Part shown: positions 15,742 to 23,752 of the stretch, in pieces | Layout of the letters: the number at the start of each line of letters is the position of its first letter | How positions within the stretch are numbered: the stretch's first letter is position 1 | Source of the DNA: DATEPR01 sp036503065 | GTDB taxonomy: Bacteria; Actinomycetota; Actinomycetes; Mycobacteriales; Pseudonocardiaceae | Assembly (NCBI GenBank): GCA_036503065.1 | Contig: DASXXM010000699.1 | Location: 1-24,957 of the forward strand | Direction of reading: 5' to 3' | Length of the DNA stretch: 24,957 nt | Translations under genes and position numbers: made by a program | The notes under the pieces: generated by a model | Database searches by the model: none | Seen by the model: the letters and a program-made list of their open reading frames with translations, nothing else | What the model was told of the DNA's origin: nothing

Positions 15742-16932
15742 TCAGCCTGCGCTGGTCACCCTGACGAGGCTCAGTGCCTCGCGGGCCGCGGCCAGCCGGG
15801 ACAGCACCACCATCGGCACGATCACGGTGATGATCAACCCGACCACGGCCAGCCCGACGGACAGGTTGGTGGCCTGGGCGATCGCCCCGATGCAGGGCGG
15901 CCCGGCCAGGAACCCGGTGTAGGCGATGGTGGTGACGAACCCGATCTCCCGCTCGCCACCCGAGCCGTCGGCTCGCCGGCCCGCCGCGCCCGCCAGGCTG
16001 ATCGAGATCGGGAAGCAGAACGCGAGACCGATGCCGGCCAGCGCGAACCCGGCGTAGTCGACCGGCACCCACGGCACGAGCACCACGGTGAACGTGCCGA
16101 TCGCGGCCACGCCGGCACAGACGCCGAGCAGCCGGTACGGCCCCCAACGGCGTTCCCAGCGCTCGCCGAGCAACCGGGCGACGGCCATCGCGACGCTGAA
16201 GCAGGCGTAGCCGATCGTCGCGGACGACTCGCCGATCCCCCGCTGGCGGACCAGGAACAACGCGGACCAGTCGCCGTTCGCGCCCTCGGCGATGGCGGAA
16301 CCGAGCATGATCGCGGCCAGCAGCCACAGCGCGGGCCGCCGGATCGGCGACGCTCCCACCGGCCGGGCGGCGGCATGGCGGTCCGGCCGGGCGCCGGGTA
16401 TGGATCTCGCCACGGCCAGCACGATCACGACGCCCAGCGCGGCCATCGCGATGAAGTGCCGCAACGGCGACCACCCCAACGCCACCAGCCAGCCCGCGAC
16501 GAGCGCGCCGGCCAGGGCACCGAAGCTGAACGCGGCGTGGAACGTCGGCATCAGCGGGCGGTCGAGGTGCCGGACGACGGACACGGCGGCGATGTTCATC
16601 GAGACGTCCATGGCGCCGATGAACACGCCGACCAGGAACATCACGCCGCCGAGCACCGCGACCGACGGCGCGAGCCCGATCAGCGGCAACACCAGCGCGA
16701 CACCCAACGCGCTGATCACGACGATCGGCCGGGCGCCGAACCGGGCACACAGCCGGCCGGCGAGCGGAGCCGTGAGGATCAGCCCGATGCTGGTGCCCAG
16801 CAGCGCGAGCCCGATCGCGCCGGGGCCGGCGTGTACCTGCCGGGAGATCGCGGGTATCCGGGACGTCCAGGAGCCGACGATCAAGCCGTTGAAGGCGAAC
16901 GTGACGAAGATCGCGGTCCGCGCCGTCCGCAC
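15742..16932 (-). CDS. MFS transporter, YbjJ/fucose-permease-like
   Basis: About 396 residues with 12 predicted membrane spans in two halves. The first loop motif reads GRLCARFGARPIVV after span 2, and TSRIPAISRQVHAGPGAIG with GANGDWSALFL near the middle resembles the YbjJ-like subgroup, whose substrates are mostly unknown. The frame is open back to 17127, but the added N-terminus is polar and unlike an MFS start. I chose GTG 16932 (VRTARTAIFVTFAFNG), preceded by AAGGGG; this choice is moderately certain. The gene is convergent to the ABC operon and divergent from the tRNA. Confidence 0.88.
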   Translation of the reverse strand: MRTARTAIFVTFAFNGLIVGSWTSRIPAISRQVHAGPGAIGLALLGTSIGLILTAPLAGRLCARFGARPIVVISALGVALVLPLIGLAPSVAVLGGVMFLVGVFIGAMDVSMNIAAVSVVRHLDRPLMPTFHAAFSFGALAGALVAGWLVALGWSPLRHFIAMAALGVVIVLAVARSIPGARPDRHAAARPVGASPIRRPALWLLAAIMLGSAIAEGANGDWSALFLVRQRGIGESSATIGYACFSVAMAVARLLGERWERRWGPYRLLGVCAGVAAIGTFTVVLVPWVPVDYAGFALAGIGLAFCFPISISLAGAAGRRADGSGGEREIGFVTTIAYTGFLAGPPCIGAIAQATNLSVGLAVVGLIITVIVPMVVLSRLAAAREALSLVRVTSAG

Positions 16933-17161
16933 CAGGCCGCCCCTTCCCCGAGCCAGTGCCCGCGCGCGGGCTACGCCGCGTATGTCCTCGTCAGGGCAAC
17001 GGTAGTCGAGAATGGCACGATACGGTGATTTGCGGCAGCGATGTATCTCTGTGACAACCATCTTCGCCCGCCGCGTTGGTGACAATGCGGTGTGAATCAC
17101 TCGACTGGTTGTTACCAGAAACATCAACGTGCCGTCGAACGATGTAGGTCAACGGGGCGGT

Positions 17162-17167
17162 TACCCT
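17162..17167 (+). promoter_or_regulatory. possible -10 element of the tRNA-Arg promoter
   Basis: TACCCT lies about 30 nt upstream of the mature tRNA 5' end. The corresponding -35 region is weak, so this is a positional guess. Confidence 0.25.
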
Positions 17168-17196
17168 GCACGTGCGTGGGTACTGCACCCCGTCAT

Positions 17197-17269
17197 GCCC
17201 CCGTAGCTCAGCGGACAGAGCGAGAGACTTCTAATCTCTTGGTCGCAGGTTCGAGTCCTGCCGGGGGCG
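17197..17269 (+). tRNA. tRNA-Arg (anticodon UCU)
   Basis: A 73-nt cloverleaf. Acceptor GCCCCCG pairs with CGGGGGC, the D stem is GCTC/GAGC, and anticodon stem AGAGA/TCTCT flanks the loop CTTCTAA with anticodon TCT at 17230-17232. The T arm is GCAGG-TTCGAGT-CCTGC and the discriminator is G. The 3' CCA is not encoded and must be added after transcription. It reads AGA and, by wobble, AGG, both rare in such GC-rich genomes. It stands alone, with no neighbouring tRNA or integrase. Confidence 0.97.
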
Positions 17270-17297
17270 CCGCGAGCAACACCGTGCGTGACGGTCG

Positions 17298-17313
17298 CCT
17301 CCCACCAGGGAGG
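17298..17313 (+). terminator. hairpin downstream of tRNA-Arg, possible terminator
   Basis: CCTCCC-ACCA-GGGAGG forms a perfect 6-bp stem with a 4-nt loop, 28 nt after the tRNA. There is no T-run after it, as is common for actinobacterial terminators, so function is uncertain. Confidence 0.4.
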
Positions 17314-17535
17314 ATGCCGGCGGTAGTGATCTGGTCGGTTCGGTCGGTAGCGCGTGTCCACCGCTGTGGCGCGCCCGGTCGACGTGGTTGATGACATGAA
17401 TCAGTGCAAGCGACTTTCTCGACCGGTCGGGTTTTCCGCGCCAACAGGAACCGCGGGCCGACCAAGATCTCGCGTTGTCGGAACCGGGCTGGTCTGCGAG
17501 GATGCTCCACTGTCACGACCCGAAGGGAGCATCTG

Positions 17536-17946
17536 ATGGCCACACGTCTCAACCCGTACATCAGCTTCGCCGACAACGCGCGGCAGGCCATGGAGTTCTA
17601 CCACGACGTGTTCGGCGGAACCGTGTCGCTGAGCACCTTCGGCGAGTTCGGCACGCCGGGGCCGGACGCCGACAAGATCATGCACGGCATGCTGGAAACC
17701 GACAGCGGATACACGCTGATGCTCGCCGACACCCCGCAGGGGATGGACTACAACCCCGGCACGAACATCTCGGTCAGCCTGAGCGGGGACGACGCCGCCG
17801 AACTGCGCCGCTACTGGGAGAAGTTGTCCGCGGGCGGCACCGTGTCGGTCCCGCTGGAGAAGCAGATGTGGGGCGACGAGTTCGGTCAGTGCACGGACCG
17901 ATTCGGCATCAGCTGGCTGGTCAACATCGGCCAGGCGAAGGCCTGA
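17536..17946 (+). CDS. VOC-family (PhnB-like glyoxalase fold) protein
   Basis: 136 residues, the usual size for PhnB-like members of the vicinal-oxygen-chelate superfamily. It begins RLNPYISFADNARQAMEFYHDVFGG, the typical first beta-alpha unit, and ends with GDEFGQCTDRFGISWLVNI, the closing strand pair of the second module. Members are often annotated as glyoxalase or 3-demethylubiquinone methyltransferase-like, but catalytic function is rarely known, and none can be assigned here. I chose ATG 17536 because GGGAG lies 6 nt upstream and the longer upstream frame has no conserved content. It is convergent with the ebo operon, 58 bp from the end of eboF. Confidence 0.9.
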   Translation: MATRLNPYISFADNARQAMEFYHDVFGGTVSLSTFGEFGTPGPDADKIMHGMLETDSGYTLMLADTPQGMDYNPGTNISVSLSGDDAAELRRYWEKLSAGGTVSVPLEKQMWGDEFGQCTDRFGISWLVNIGQAKA

Positions 17947-18004
17947 GCCAAACCGGATGGTCGGGCGCCGGGGGTGCTCGGCGAGTGCGGGCTGCCGGCG
18001 CGGT

Positions 18005-19453
18005 TCACCGGCTGGCGGCCCGCGGCGCCGCTCTGCCGCTGGTTTCCGCTCCCAGTGCGGTTCGGCCATCCGCGCGGCCGGACACACCGAGGCCGGCCAG
18101 TTGCAACAGGAGTCCTTTGACGTCCGTGGCCGCTACGTGGCCGCGGGCGGCGGTGGCATCCGAGCACACCAGGATCGGGCCGTCCGACGGGTTGTCGGGC
18201 AGCCTGCCGTGGCTGCCGCGCACGCACGACGGATCGAGTGGCACCACGGCCATCCGGTAGCGCAGGCCCAGTTTCTTCCTGGCCAACGCCATGCCGGCCC
18301 GTAACTTGACCATCGGGTCGGCCGGGTCGAAGAACAGTTCGGCCGGGTCGTAGCCGGGCTTGCGGTGGATGTCCACCAGTTGGGCGAAATCCGGGGCTCG
18401 GCTGTCGTCCAGCCAGTAGTAGTACGTGAACCAGGCGTCCGGGTCGGCAACGGCGACCAGTTCGCCCGCGCGCTCGTGATCGAGGTCGTATTCTGCCTTG
18501 CCCGACTCGTCCAGGACCTCGGCGACGCCGGGTAGGCCGCCGAGCAGTTCGGCCACCGCTGAGATGTCCGAAGTGGACCGGACGTACACGTGCGCCACCT
18601 GGTGGTCGGCCACGGCGAACGCCCGTGACGTCCATGGGTCCAGGTACTCCATGCCGTCCTGTGTGTACACGTCGAGCAGTCCGGCGCGGCGCACCGCCCG
18701 GTTGATGTCCACCGGACGGCTGACCGGCGTGATGCCGTACTCGCTGAGCAGCACGACGGTGATGTCCTTGCGGCGCAGGTGCGCCAGCAGGGGGGCCAGC
18801 AGTTCGTCCAGTTCACGTGCGGCGGCCACGGCCTGCGGCGAGTCGGGGCCGAAGCGCTGGAGATCGTAGTCGAGGTGCGGCAGGTAGGCGAGGGTCAGGT
18901 CGGGGCGATGTGTATCCACAATGTACTTCGTGGCTTCGGCGATCCATCGGGTGGACGCGATGTTCGCGGTCGGGCCCCAGTAGTTGAACAGGGGGAACGG
19001 GCCGAGGCGGGTGGTCAGCTCGTGGTGCAGGGACGGTGGCGACGTGTAGCAGTCCGGTTCCTTGCGGCCGTCCGCGTAGTAGATGGGGCGGGGGGTGACC
19101 GTGAGGTCGACGTCGGCGCCCATCGCGTACCACCAGCAGATGTTGGCCACGCGGTAGTCCGGCTGGATGCGGCGGGCGTCGTCCCAGATCTTGTCGCCGT
19201 GGACCAGGGCGTTGTGTTGGCGCCACAGCAGGACCTCGCCCAGTTCGCGGAAGTACCAGCCGTTGCCGACGACGCCGTGCTCGCTGGGTGGGGCGCCGGT
19301 CAGGAACGTGGACTGGGCCGAGCAGGTCACGGCGGGCAGCACCGTGTCGAGGCCGGCCACGAAACCCGCCGCGCCGACGGCCGCCACGGCGGGCATGTGG
19401 CGCAGCAGCTTGGGGGTCAGGCCGACGACGTCGAGCACAGCCAGCCTTGTCAT
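18005..19453 (-). CDS. eboF: EboF-like alkaline-phosphatase-superfamily phosphodiesterase
   Basis: 482 residues, related to nucleotide pyrophosphatase/type I phosphodiesterases. D8 in LAVLDVVGLTPKLL is the first metal ligand position. AVTCSAQSTFLTGAPPSEHG (41-60) carries the nucleophile region, probably T43. LPHLDYDLQRFGPDSP (191-206) provides further metal ligands. The usual SDHGM block reads LSEYGI (236-241), and a later GSHGRLP gives another His. The changed SDHGM block implies a specialised substrate or altered metal site. No signal peptide is seen. I chose ATG 19453, which overlaps the eboE stop (ATGA), although the frame is open further into eboE. It is the last gene of the operon. The name follows the family seen in other ebo clusters; the substrate is unknown. 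Confidence 0.85.
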   Translation of the reverse strand: MTRLAVLDVVGLTPKLLRHMPAVAAVGAAGFVAGLDTVLPAVTCSAQSTFLTGAPPSEHGVVGNGWYFRELGEVLLWRQHNALVHGDKIWDDARRIQPDYRVANICWWYAMGADVDLTVTPRPIYYADGRKEPDCYTSPPSLHHELTTRLGPFPLFNYWGPTANIASTRWIAEATKYIVDTHRPDLTLAYLPHLDYDLQRFGPDSPQAVAAARELDELLAPLLAHLRRKDITVVLLSEYGITPVSRPVDINRAVRRAGLLDVYTQDGMEYLDPWTSRAFAVADHQVAHVYVRSTSDISAVAELLGGLPGVAEVLDESGKAEYDLDHERAGELVAVADPDAWFTYYYWLDDSRAPDFAQLVDIHRKPGYDPAELFFDPADPMVKLRAGMALARKKLGLRYRMAVVPLDPSCVRGSHGRLPDNPSDGPILVCSDATAARGHVAATDVKGLLLQLAGLGVSGRADGRTALGAETSGRAAPRAASR

Positions 19454-20553
19454 GCCGACTCCTTCAGTCCGATGGCTACCAACCGGTCCCGGGTCCACGC
19501 CAACTCGGCCGCGATCCCCTCGACCAGGTCGACGGCGTCCGGGAGTACGGACCACGTGTAGGTCTCGACCTCGACGTGGTCCGTTCTGGCCTGCGGCGTG
19601 TCGAACAGGGCGCCGAGGGTGTCGGTGAGCGTGGTGCTCGCCTGGGTGTGCAGGGGTACGTGATAGTGCACCCGCCACGGGGTCGTGGTGGGCAGGGCGC
19701 CTGCCAACGCGTCGGGTAGGTCGTCCGCGCTCAGCAGCCTTCCGTCCACAACGGTCTTTGTCTGGTGCAGGAACCTTGGCTCCACATAGCGGGTCAACGT
19801 TGCCGGGTCGTCTGCTTGCAGGGCGTTGGACGCCTGGATCTTGACGATGGGCAGTCCGGCGTTGACGATCCTGCCGACCGCGGCCGTGGGATTCTCGAAG
19901 GCCACCGCGAGGTGGCAGGCGTCCAGACACACGCCGAGCCACTCGTGGTCCACTGTGGCCAGTTCGGTGGCGGCCTGTTCGGTTGTCTCGATGACGCAGC
20001 CCGGCTCGGGTTCCAGGCCGACGCGGATCCGACGGCCGGTGGCGCGGTACAGGTCGGCCAGGCCGGTGGCGAGGGTGTCCAGGGCGCGGTGGGCCAGTGC
20101 GGCGCGGTCGGCCGGCCACGGCGTGCGCCAGGCCAGCGGCACGGTCGACACACTCCCCCGCAGCGCGTCGTCGGGCAGCAGTTCGGCCAGCACTCGGGCG
20201 CAGGCCAGCGTGTAGTCCAGGCGCCGTGGGTCGGCCCAGTCGGGCAGGTAGACGGCCTTCTTGACCACCGGCTGGTGGAAGCCGGCGTACGGGAACGCGT
20301 TCAGCGTCACGACTTCCAGCCCACGGGTGGCCAGTTCGGTCCGCAACCGGCGCACCGCGGCCGGGGTCAGTTCCCGGATCACGTCCACGGCCAGCCACAG
20401 GCCGACGCCGAGACGGTCGACGCCGAGACGGTGACGGATCGGCCCGGCATACCGTGCCAACTGGCCGATGACGCCGGAGACGTCCTCCGCCGCGTGCACG
20501 TTGGTGCAGTAGGCCAGGTGGACCACTGTGCCGTCGGGATGCCGCAGCCGCAT
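19450..20553 (-). CDS. eboE: EboE, TIM-barrel metabolite traffic protein
   Basis: 367 residues of the xylose-isomerase-like TIM-barrel superfamily, with EboE features: LAYCTNVHAAED (13-24), RLGVGLWLAVDV (47-58), TLNAFPYAGFHQPVVKKAVYLPDW (83-106), a GSVSTVPLAW block (133-142), GLEPEPGCVIETTE with E181, and VCLDACHLAVAFE with D211 and H214. These acidic and His residues match the metal/substrate sites of the superfamily. The reaction is unknown. In cyanobacteria ebo proteins are required for a scytonemin precursor to reach the periplasm, hence the 'metabolite traffic' name. The start lies 4 bp after the eboB stop, and the stop overlaps eboF by 4 nt. Confidence 0.9.
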   Translation of the reverse strand: MRLRHPDGTVVHLAYCTNVHAAEDVSGVIGQLARYAGPIRHRLGVDRLGVGLWLAVDVIRELTPAAVRRLRTELATRGLEVVTLNAFPYAGFHQPVVKKAVYLPDWADPRRLDYTLACARVLAELLPDDALRGSVSTVPLAWRTPWPADRAALAHRALDTLATGLADLYRATGRRIRVGLEPEPGCVIETTEQAATELATVDHEWLGVCLDACHLAVAFENPTAAVGRIVNAGLPIVKIQASNALQADDPATLTRYVEPRFLHQTKTVVDGRLLSADDLPDALAGALPTTTPWRVHYHVPLHTQASTTLTDTLGALFDTPQARTDHVEVETYTWSVLPDAVDLVEGIAAELAWTRDRLVAIGLKESA

Positions 20554-20557
20554 CGTG

Positions 20558-21412
20558 TCACGCCCCGCCGCGGCGGATCGAGTTGCCCTCGAACGTGGCC
20601 AGTTCGTCCACGTCCACCTCGTCCAGGGCCAGCCGGCCGCTCTGGCCGTAGAACGCGACCGGGTTGCGCCAGACCACGGTGTCCACTTCGGACTTGCTGA
20701 AGCCGGCTTCGACCATGGCGTCCGCGGTGCGCCGGGTCTTCAGCGGGTCGCTGCGGCCCCAGTCGGCCGCCGAGTTCACCAGCATGCGCTCGATGCCGTG
20801 GTCGAGCAGGATGCGGACCATCCGCTCCTCGGTCATCTTGGTCATCGGGTAGACGGAGAACGCCATCCAGCAGCCGCTGTCCCGGACGGCCTCGACGGTG
20901 AGCTCGTTGAGGTGGTCGATCACCACTCGCTCCGGCGGGATGCCCGACTCCCGGACCACGTCCAGCGTGCGCAGCGTGCCGGCCAGCTTGTCCCGGTGCG
21001 GGGTGTGCACCAGCACCGGCAGTTCGTAGTCGATCGCCATTTCCAGCTGGCGGGCGAACGCCTCGTCCTCGTCCGGCGTCATGGAGTCGTAGCCGACCTC
21101 GCCCACCGCGACCACCTGGTCCTTGGCCAGGTAGCCGGGCAGCACGTCGAGCACGCCCGCGCAGCGCGGGTCGTTGGCCTCCTTCGGATTCAGCGCGATC
21201 GTGCAGTGGTGCCGGATGCCGAACTGGGAGGCACGGAACGGCTCCCAGCCGATGAGGCTGTCGAAGTAGTCCAGGAAGCTGGCCACCGACGTGCGCGGCT
21301 GGCCGAGCCAGAAGGCCGGTTCCACGACCGCCCGAATGCCGGCGTCGTACATCGCCGCGTAGTCGTCCGTGGTACGGGACGTCATGTGGACGTGCGGGTC
21401 GAAGATGCGCAT
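20558..21412 (-). CDS. eboB: EboB, TatD-family metal-dependent hydrolase
   Basis: 284 residues of the amidohydrolase/TatD superfamily. The metal-binding set looks complete: DPHVH with H7 and H9, E105 in GEVGYD, H136 in LVHTPH, H167 in VIDHLNE, and D217 in NSAADWG. This argues for an active hydrolase, but the substrate is unknown; it differs from classic TatD nucleases in wording. I chose ATG 21412 because it overlaps the last base of the eboA stop (TGATG), has GGGAG upstream and begins directly with the conserved MRIFDPHVH. The frame upstream of it only mirrors eboA. Confidence 0.9.
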   Translation of the reverse strand: MRIFDPHVHMTSRTTDDYAAMYDAGIRAVVEPAFWLGQPRTSVASFLDYFDSLIGWEPFRASQFGIRHHCTIALNPKEANDPRCAGVLDVLPGYLAKDQVVAVGEVGYDSMTPDEDEAFARQLEMAIDYELPVLVHTPHRDKLAGTLRTLDVVRESGIPPERVVIDHLNELTVEAVRDSGCWMAFSVYPMTKMTEERMVRILLDHGIERMLVNSAADWGRSDPLKTRRTADAMVEAGFSKSEVDTVVWRNPVAFYGQSGRLALDEVDVDELATFEGNSIRRGGA

Positions 21413-22038
21413 CAGGGTGCTCCCACCTCGGGATAGGCGTCGATCAGCGGCTGGATGTCCGGCGGGACGTCGCGGCCCGCGGCGACACGTTCGCGGGCGT
21501 AGTCGGCGAGCATGCGGGCCAGTTCGCGGTCGGCCCTGGCCGGCAGCCCGGCCACGTCGCCGAGCGGGATGCCGGTGAACACGCACTTGAGCACGGCGTG
21601 CCGGTAGCCGTGATCGTCGAGGTGGGCCGCGCCGTACGGGCCGAGCGCGCCACTGATCAGCCTGCTGTCGTTGGTGCGCAACGCATCCTGGACCAGCGGC
21701 AGTGCGGCGGCGCCGATCGGCAGCAGCGGCAACGCCCGCAGCACGGCACGGCGTTCCGCGAAGTCGCCGTGCTGGTAGAGGTGGGTCAGCTCGCCGACCA
21801 CGAGTTCGGTGGGCAACGCCAGCAGCAGCAGGGCGCGCGCGCCGTCGTCGACGGTCCAGCCACGGTGTTCCGGCGCCGTCTCCGGCAGCGGCCTACGCCC
21901 GCAGTGCCGACCCGCGGCCGGGAACGCGGCCCTGATATGGGATGGTCGCGTGGTGATGCGGGCGGTTGTCTCGGCCAGCCAGCCGCGACCAGCGGCGTTG
22001 GTCGCCGCGGCCACCGCGGCCCGCAGCTTGTCGATCAT
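21412..22038 (-). CDS. eboA: EboA-like alpha-helical protein
   Basis: 208 residues, no known catalytic motif. The sequence is a run of amphipathic helices (ARALLLLALPTELVVGELTHLYQHGDFAERRAVLRALPLLPIG and LVQDALRTNDSRLISGALGPYGAAHLDDHGYRHAVLKCVFTGIPLGDV), resembling EboA proteins and HEAT-like repeats. No signal peptide or membrane span. I chose ATG 22038 over the frame's earlier ATG at 22062 because of a perfect AGGAGG 6 nt upstream. The preceding isomerase-like gene reads on into this gene for 146 bp in another frame. Identification as EboA rests on composition, length and position beside eboB, eboC and eboE. Confidence 0.82.
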   Translation of the reverse strand: MIDKLRAAVAAATNAAGRGWLAETTARITTRPSHIRAAFPAAGRHCGRRPLPETAPEHRGWTVDDGARALLLLALPTELVVGELTHLYQHGDFAERRAVLRALPLLPIGAAALPLVQDALRTNDSRLISGALGPYGAAHLDDHGYRHAVLKCVFTGIPLGDVAGLPARADRELARMLADYARERVAAGRDVPPDIQPLIDAYPEVGAP

Positions 22039-22882
22039 CGGTGTCCTCCTGATTCGCAGCACGCAGGAACTCCAGCGACCGCCGCGCGACCTCCGGCGCG
22101 GCGTGTCCGTGCCGCGGGAGTTCGACCGCGACCAGGTTCTGGTAGCCGACCTCGCGCAGCGCCGCGAGCACCGGCGGGAAGTCGATCTCGCCCGCGCCGA
22201 ACTCCAGGTGTTCGTGCGTGCCGCGCCGCATGTCGTCGATCTGGACGTTGACCAGCCGGGACGCCACCCGGCGGATACAGTCCGGAATGGACTGTTCCTC
22301 GACGCACCTGCAGTGTCCGATGTCCAGTGTCACGCCGAATCGCGCCGGGTTGCCCAGCCGCCGCGCCAGTTCCTCGTAGCGGTCGATGGTGTCGATCAGC
22401 ATGCCGGGCTCCGGTTCGAAACCGAGCGGCACCGAGTACCGGTCCGCCAGCTCCACCACCTGGTGGCACCCGTCGAGCAGCCGATCCCACGCCACGTTCG
22501 CCGGCAGGCCCGGTTCCGGTTGACCGCTCCAGAAGGACATCGCCGTGGCGCCGAGGTAGGCCGCGATGCGCACGGCACGGCTGAGATAGTCGATCCGCCG
22601 GGCACGGCCGTCGTCGGAGAGCAGCGTCGGGGCGTGCTTGTGCCGTGGGTCCAGCAGGTAGCGGGCGCCGGTCTCGACGACGACGCTCATGCCGAGTTGG
22701 TTCAGGCGCGCGCCGAGGGCGGCCAGGGCCGGGGCGAGATCGTCCGCGAACGGGTCGAGATGGCAATGGTCCAGGGTGAGGGCGATCCCGTCGTAGCCGA
22801 GATCGGCCAGTACCGTGACCGCATCAGCCAGCCGGTGGTTCGTGAAACCGTTGGTTCCGAAGCCGAAACGTAGACCTGTCAT
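21893..22882 (-). CDS. sugar-phosphate isomerase/epimerase-like TIM barrel (extra ebo-operon gene)
   Basis: 329 residues; the conserved part ends near residue 280. AP-endonuclease-2/xylose-isomerase-like barrel with E156 in GFEPEPG, D187 and H190 in TLDIGHC, H223 and H225 in RGTHEHLEFGAGEIDF, and E254 in VAVELPRHGH, the usual metal and substrate positions. Family members act as isomerases, epimerases or dehydratases on sugars and cyclitols, so a role beside the inositol-phosphate-synthase-like gene is plausible. ATG 22882 overlaps the eboC stop by 4 nt (ATGA). The last 45-50 residues (Arg/Gly/His-rich) are read from eboA DNA in another frame and look non-native, as after loss of an earlier stop. 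It is distinct from EboE, the second TIM barrel. Confidence 0.85.
   Translation of the reverse strand: MTGLRFGFGTNGFTNHRLADAVTVLADLGYDGIALTLDHCHLDPFADDLAPALAALGARLNQLGMSVVVETGARYLLDPRHKHAPTLLSDDGRARRIDYLSRAVRIAAYLGATAMSFWSGQPEPGLPANVAWDRLLDGCHQVVELADRYSVPLGFEPEPGMLIDTIDRYEELARRLGNPARFGVTLDIGHCRCVEEQSIPDCIRRVASRLVNVQIDDMRRGTHEHLEFGAGEIDFPPVLAALREVGYQNLVAVELPRHGHAAPEVARRSLEFLRAANQEDTDDRQAAGRGGRGDQRRWSRLAGRDNRPHHHATIPYQGRVPGRGSALRA
22045..22050 (-). promoter_or_regulatory. strong ribosome-binding site of eboA inside the isomerase-like gene
   Basis: AGGAGG on the minus strand, 6 nt before ATG 22038. It fixes the eboA start and shows that eboA translation begins well inside the reading frame of the preceding gene. 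Confidence 0.8.
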
Positions 22883-23751
22883 GTCGGCGACACCTTTCTG
22901 GCGAGCCGTCGGGCCAACGGATGGCCGACGACCAGGGACATCGCGGCGGTCAGCGACCCGGAGGTCGCGGTGAGCGCCGCCTGCAACGGCAGCAGGCCGA
23001 GGATGCCGGCGCCGACCGCGGCGCGGATGTTGCCGGCGCTCGGTTGCCGGATCGCGGTGGCCTGCGCGCCGCCGTACGCGGCCAGGTAACCGGCAGCGGC
23101 GGCGACACCGGCGATCCGGTGCGTACGTGGCGCTTCGCGCCCGAACAACGTGCTGGCCACGCCGACCGCGGTGCTGCCGGCCAGGGTCGCGACCGGCACG
23201 GATCGGGTGCCGCCGTGCACCTCGTGCCGGCTCAGCGCGGTCACGGTATAGGTGTGCGCGCCGACGACGAGCGCGGGCGCGCCCGCCCGGCCAGGGCCGG
23301 ACCCCATCAGCACATTGAGCCCACGGGCCAGCGCCATGACCGCCGGACCGGCCACTGTGGACTTCAAGCCGCAGTCGTACGCCCACACCGTGGCCGCCAG
23401 CGGCACGGCCACGGCGAGACCGGACCGACGCCCGGCCACCCCGGCCAGACCGACACCCAGGGCGGTCAACGCACCGGCGACCGCCAGCGCCTCGGCCGGC
23501 CGGACGCGACCGGACGGAATCGGCCGCCCGGGTCGCTCGACCGCGTCCAGGTCGCGATCGGCGTAGTCGTTCAGCGCCATACCGGCCCAGTACAGGCAGA
23601 CCGACGCGGCGATCATGCCGGCGGTCCGCCGCCCGAAGGGCCAACCGCTGGCAGCCGCCCCGGCGAGCAGATCGCCGGGCACACTCATCGCGGCGGGTGC
23701 TCGGACCAGTTCGGCAACATCACGCAGTGAGATGGCCCCCCGGCGCGTCAT
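22879..23751 (-). CDS. eboC: EboC, UbiA-like integral membrane protein
   Basis: 290 residues with about eight or nine hydrophobic spans, as in UbiA prenyltransferases. The first Asp-rich motif is intact: NDYADRDLD (61-69), followed by ERPGRPIPSGRV. The intermediate block YDCGLKSTVAGPAVMALARGLN (125-146) is present. The second Asp-rich motif of canonical UbiA enzymes (DxxYDxxD type, expected near 165-185) is absent; TALSRHEVHGGTRS is found instead. EboC may therefore transfer a prenyl group by a modified mechanism or act as a membrane carrier, in line with the export role inferred for ebo genes. The ATG lies 1 nt after the stop of the inositol-phosphate-synthase-like gene, and the stop overlaps the next start by 4 nt. 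Confidence 0.9.
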   Translation of the reverse strand: MTRRGAISLRDVAELVRAPAAMSVPGDLLAGAAASGWPFGRRTAGMIAASVCLYWAGMALNDYADRDLDAVERPGRPIPSGRVRPAEALAVAGALTALGVGLAGVAGRRSGLAVAVPLAATVWAYDCGLKSTVAGPAVMALARGLNVLMGSGPGRAGAPALVVGAHTYTVTALSRHEVHGGTRSVPVATLAGSTAVGVASTLFGREAPRTHRIAGVAAAAGYLAAYGGAQATAIRQPSAGNIRAAVGAGILGLLPLQAALTATSGSLTAAMSLVVGHPLARRLARKVSPT

Positions 23752-23752
23752 G

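Noticed and set aside
17197..17269. tRNA-Arg as an attachment site for an integrated element
   Set aside because: No integrase and no second copy of the tRNA 3' end seen in the window; flanking genes look like ordinary chromosomal genes.
17947..18004. Terminator between the convergent VOC gene and eboF
   Set aside because: Only short GC stems of about 5 bp with large loops were found, not above what GC-rich sequence gives by chance.
19454..20398. Longer frame for eboF and similar open upstream extensions for the isomerase-like gene (to 23644), eboB (to 21586) and the VOC protein (to 17404)
   Set aside because: The extensions mirror neighbouring genes or noncoding DNA in another frame; starts at the ATGA/TGATG junctions or behind ribosome-binding sites begin exactly at conserved family sequence.
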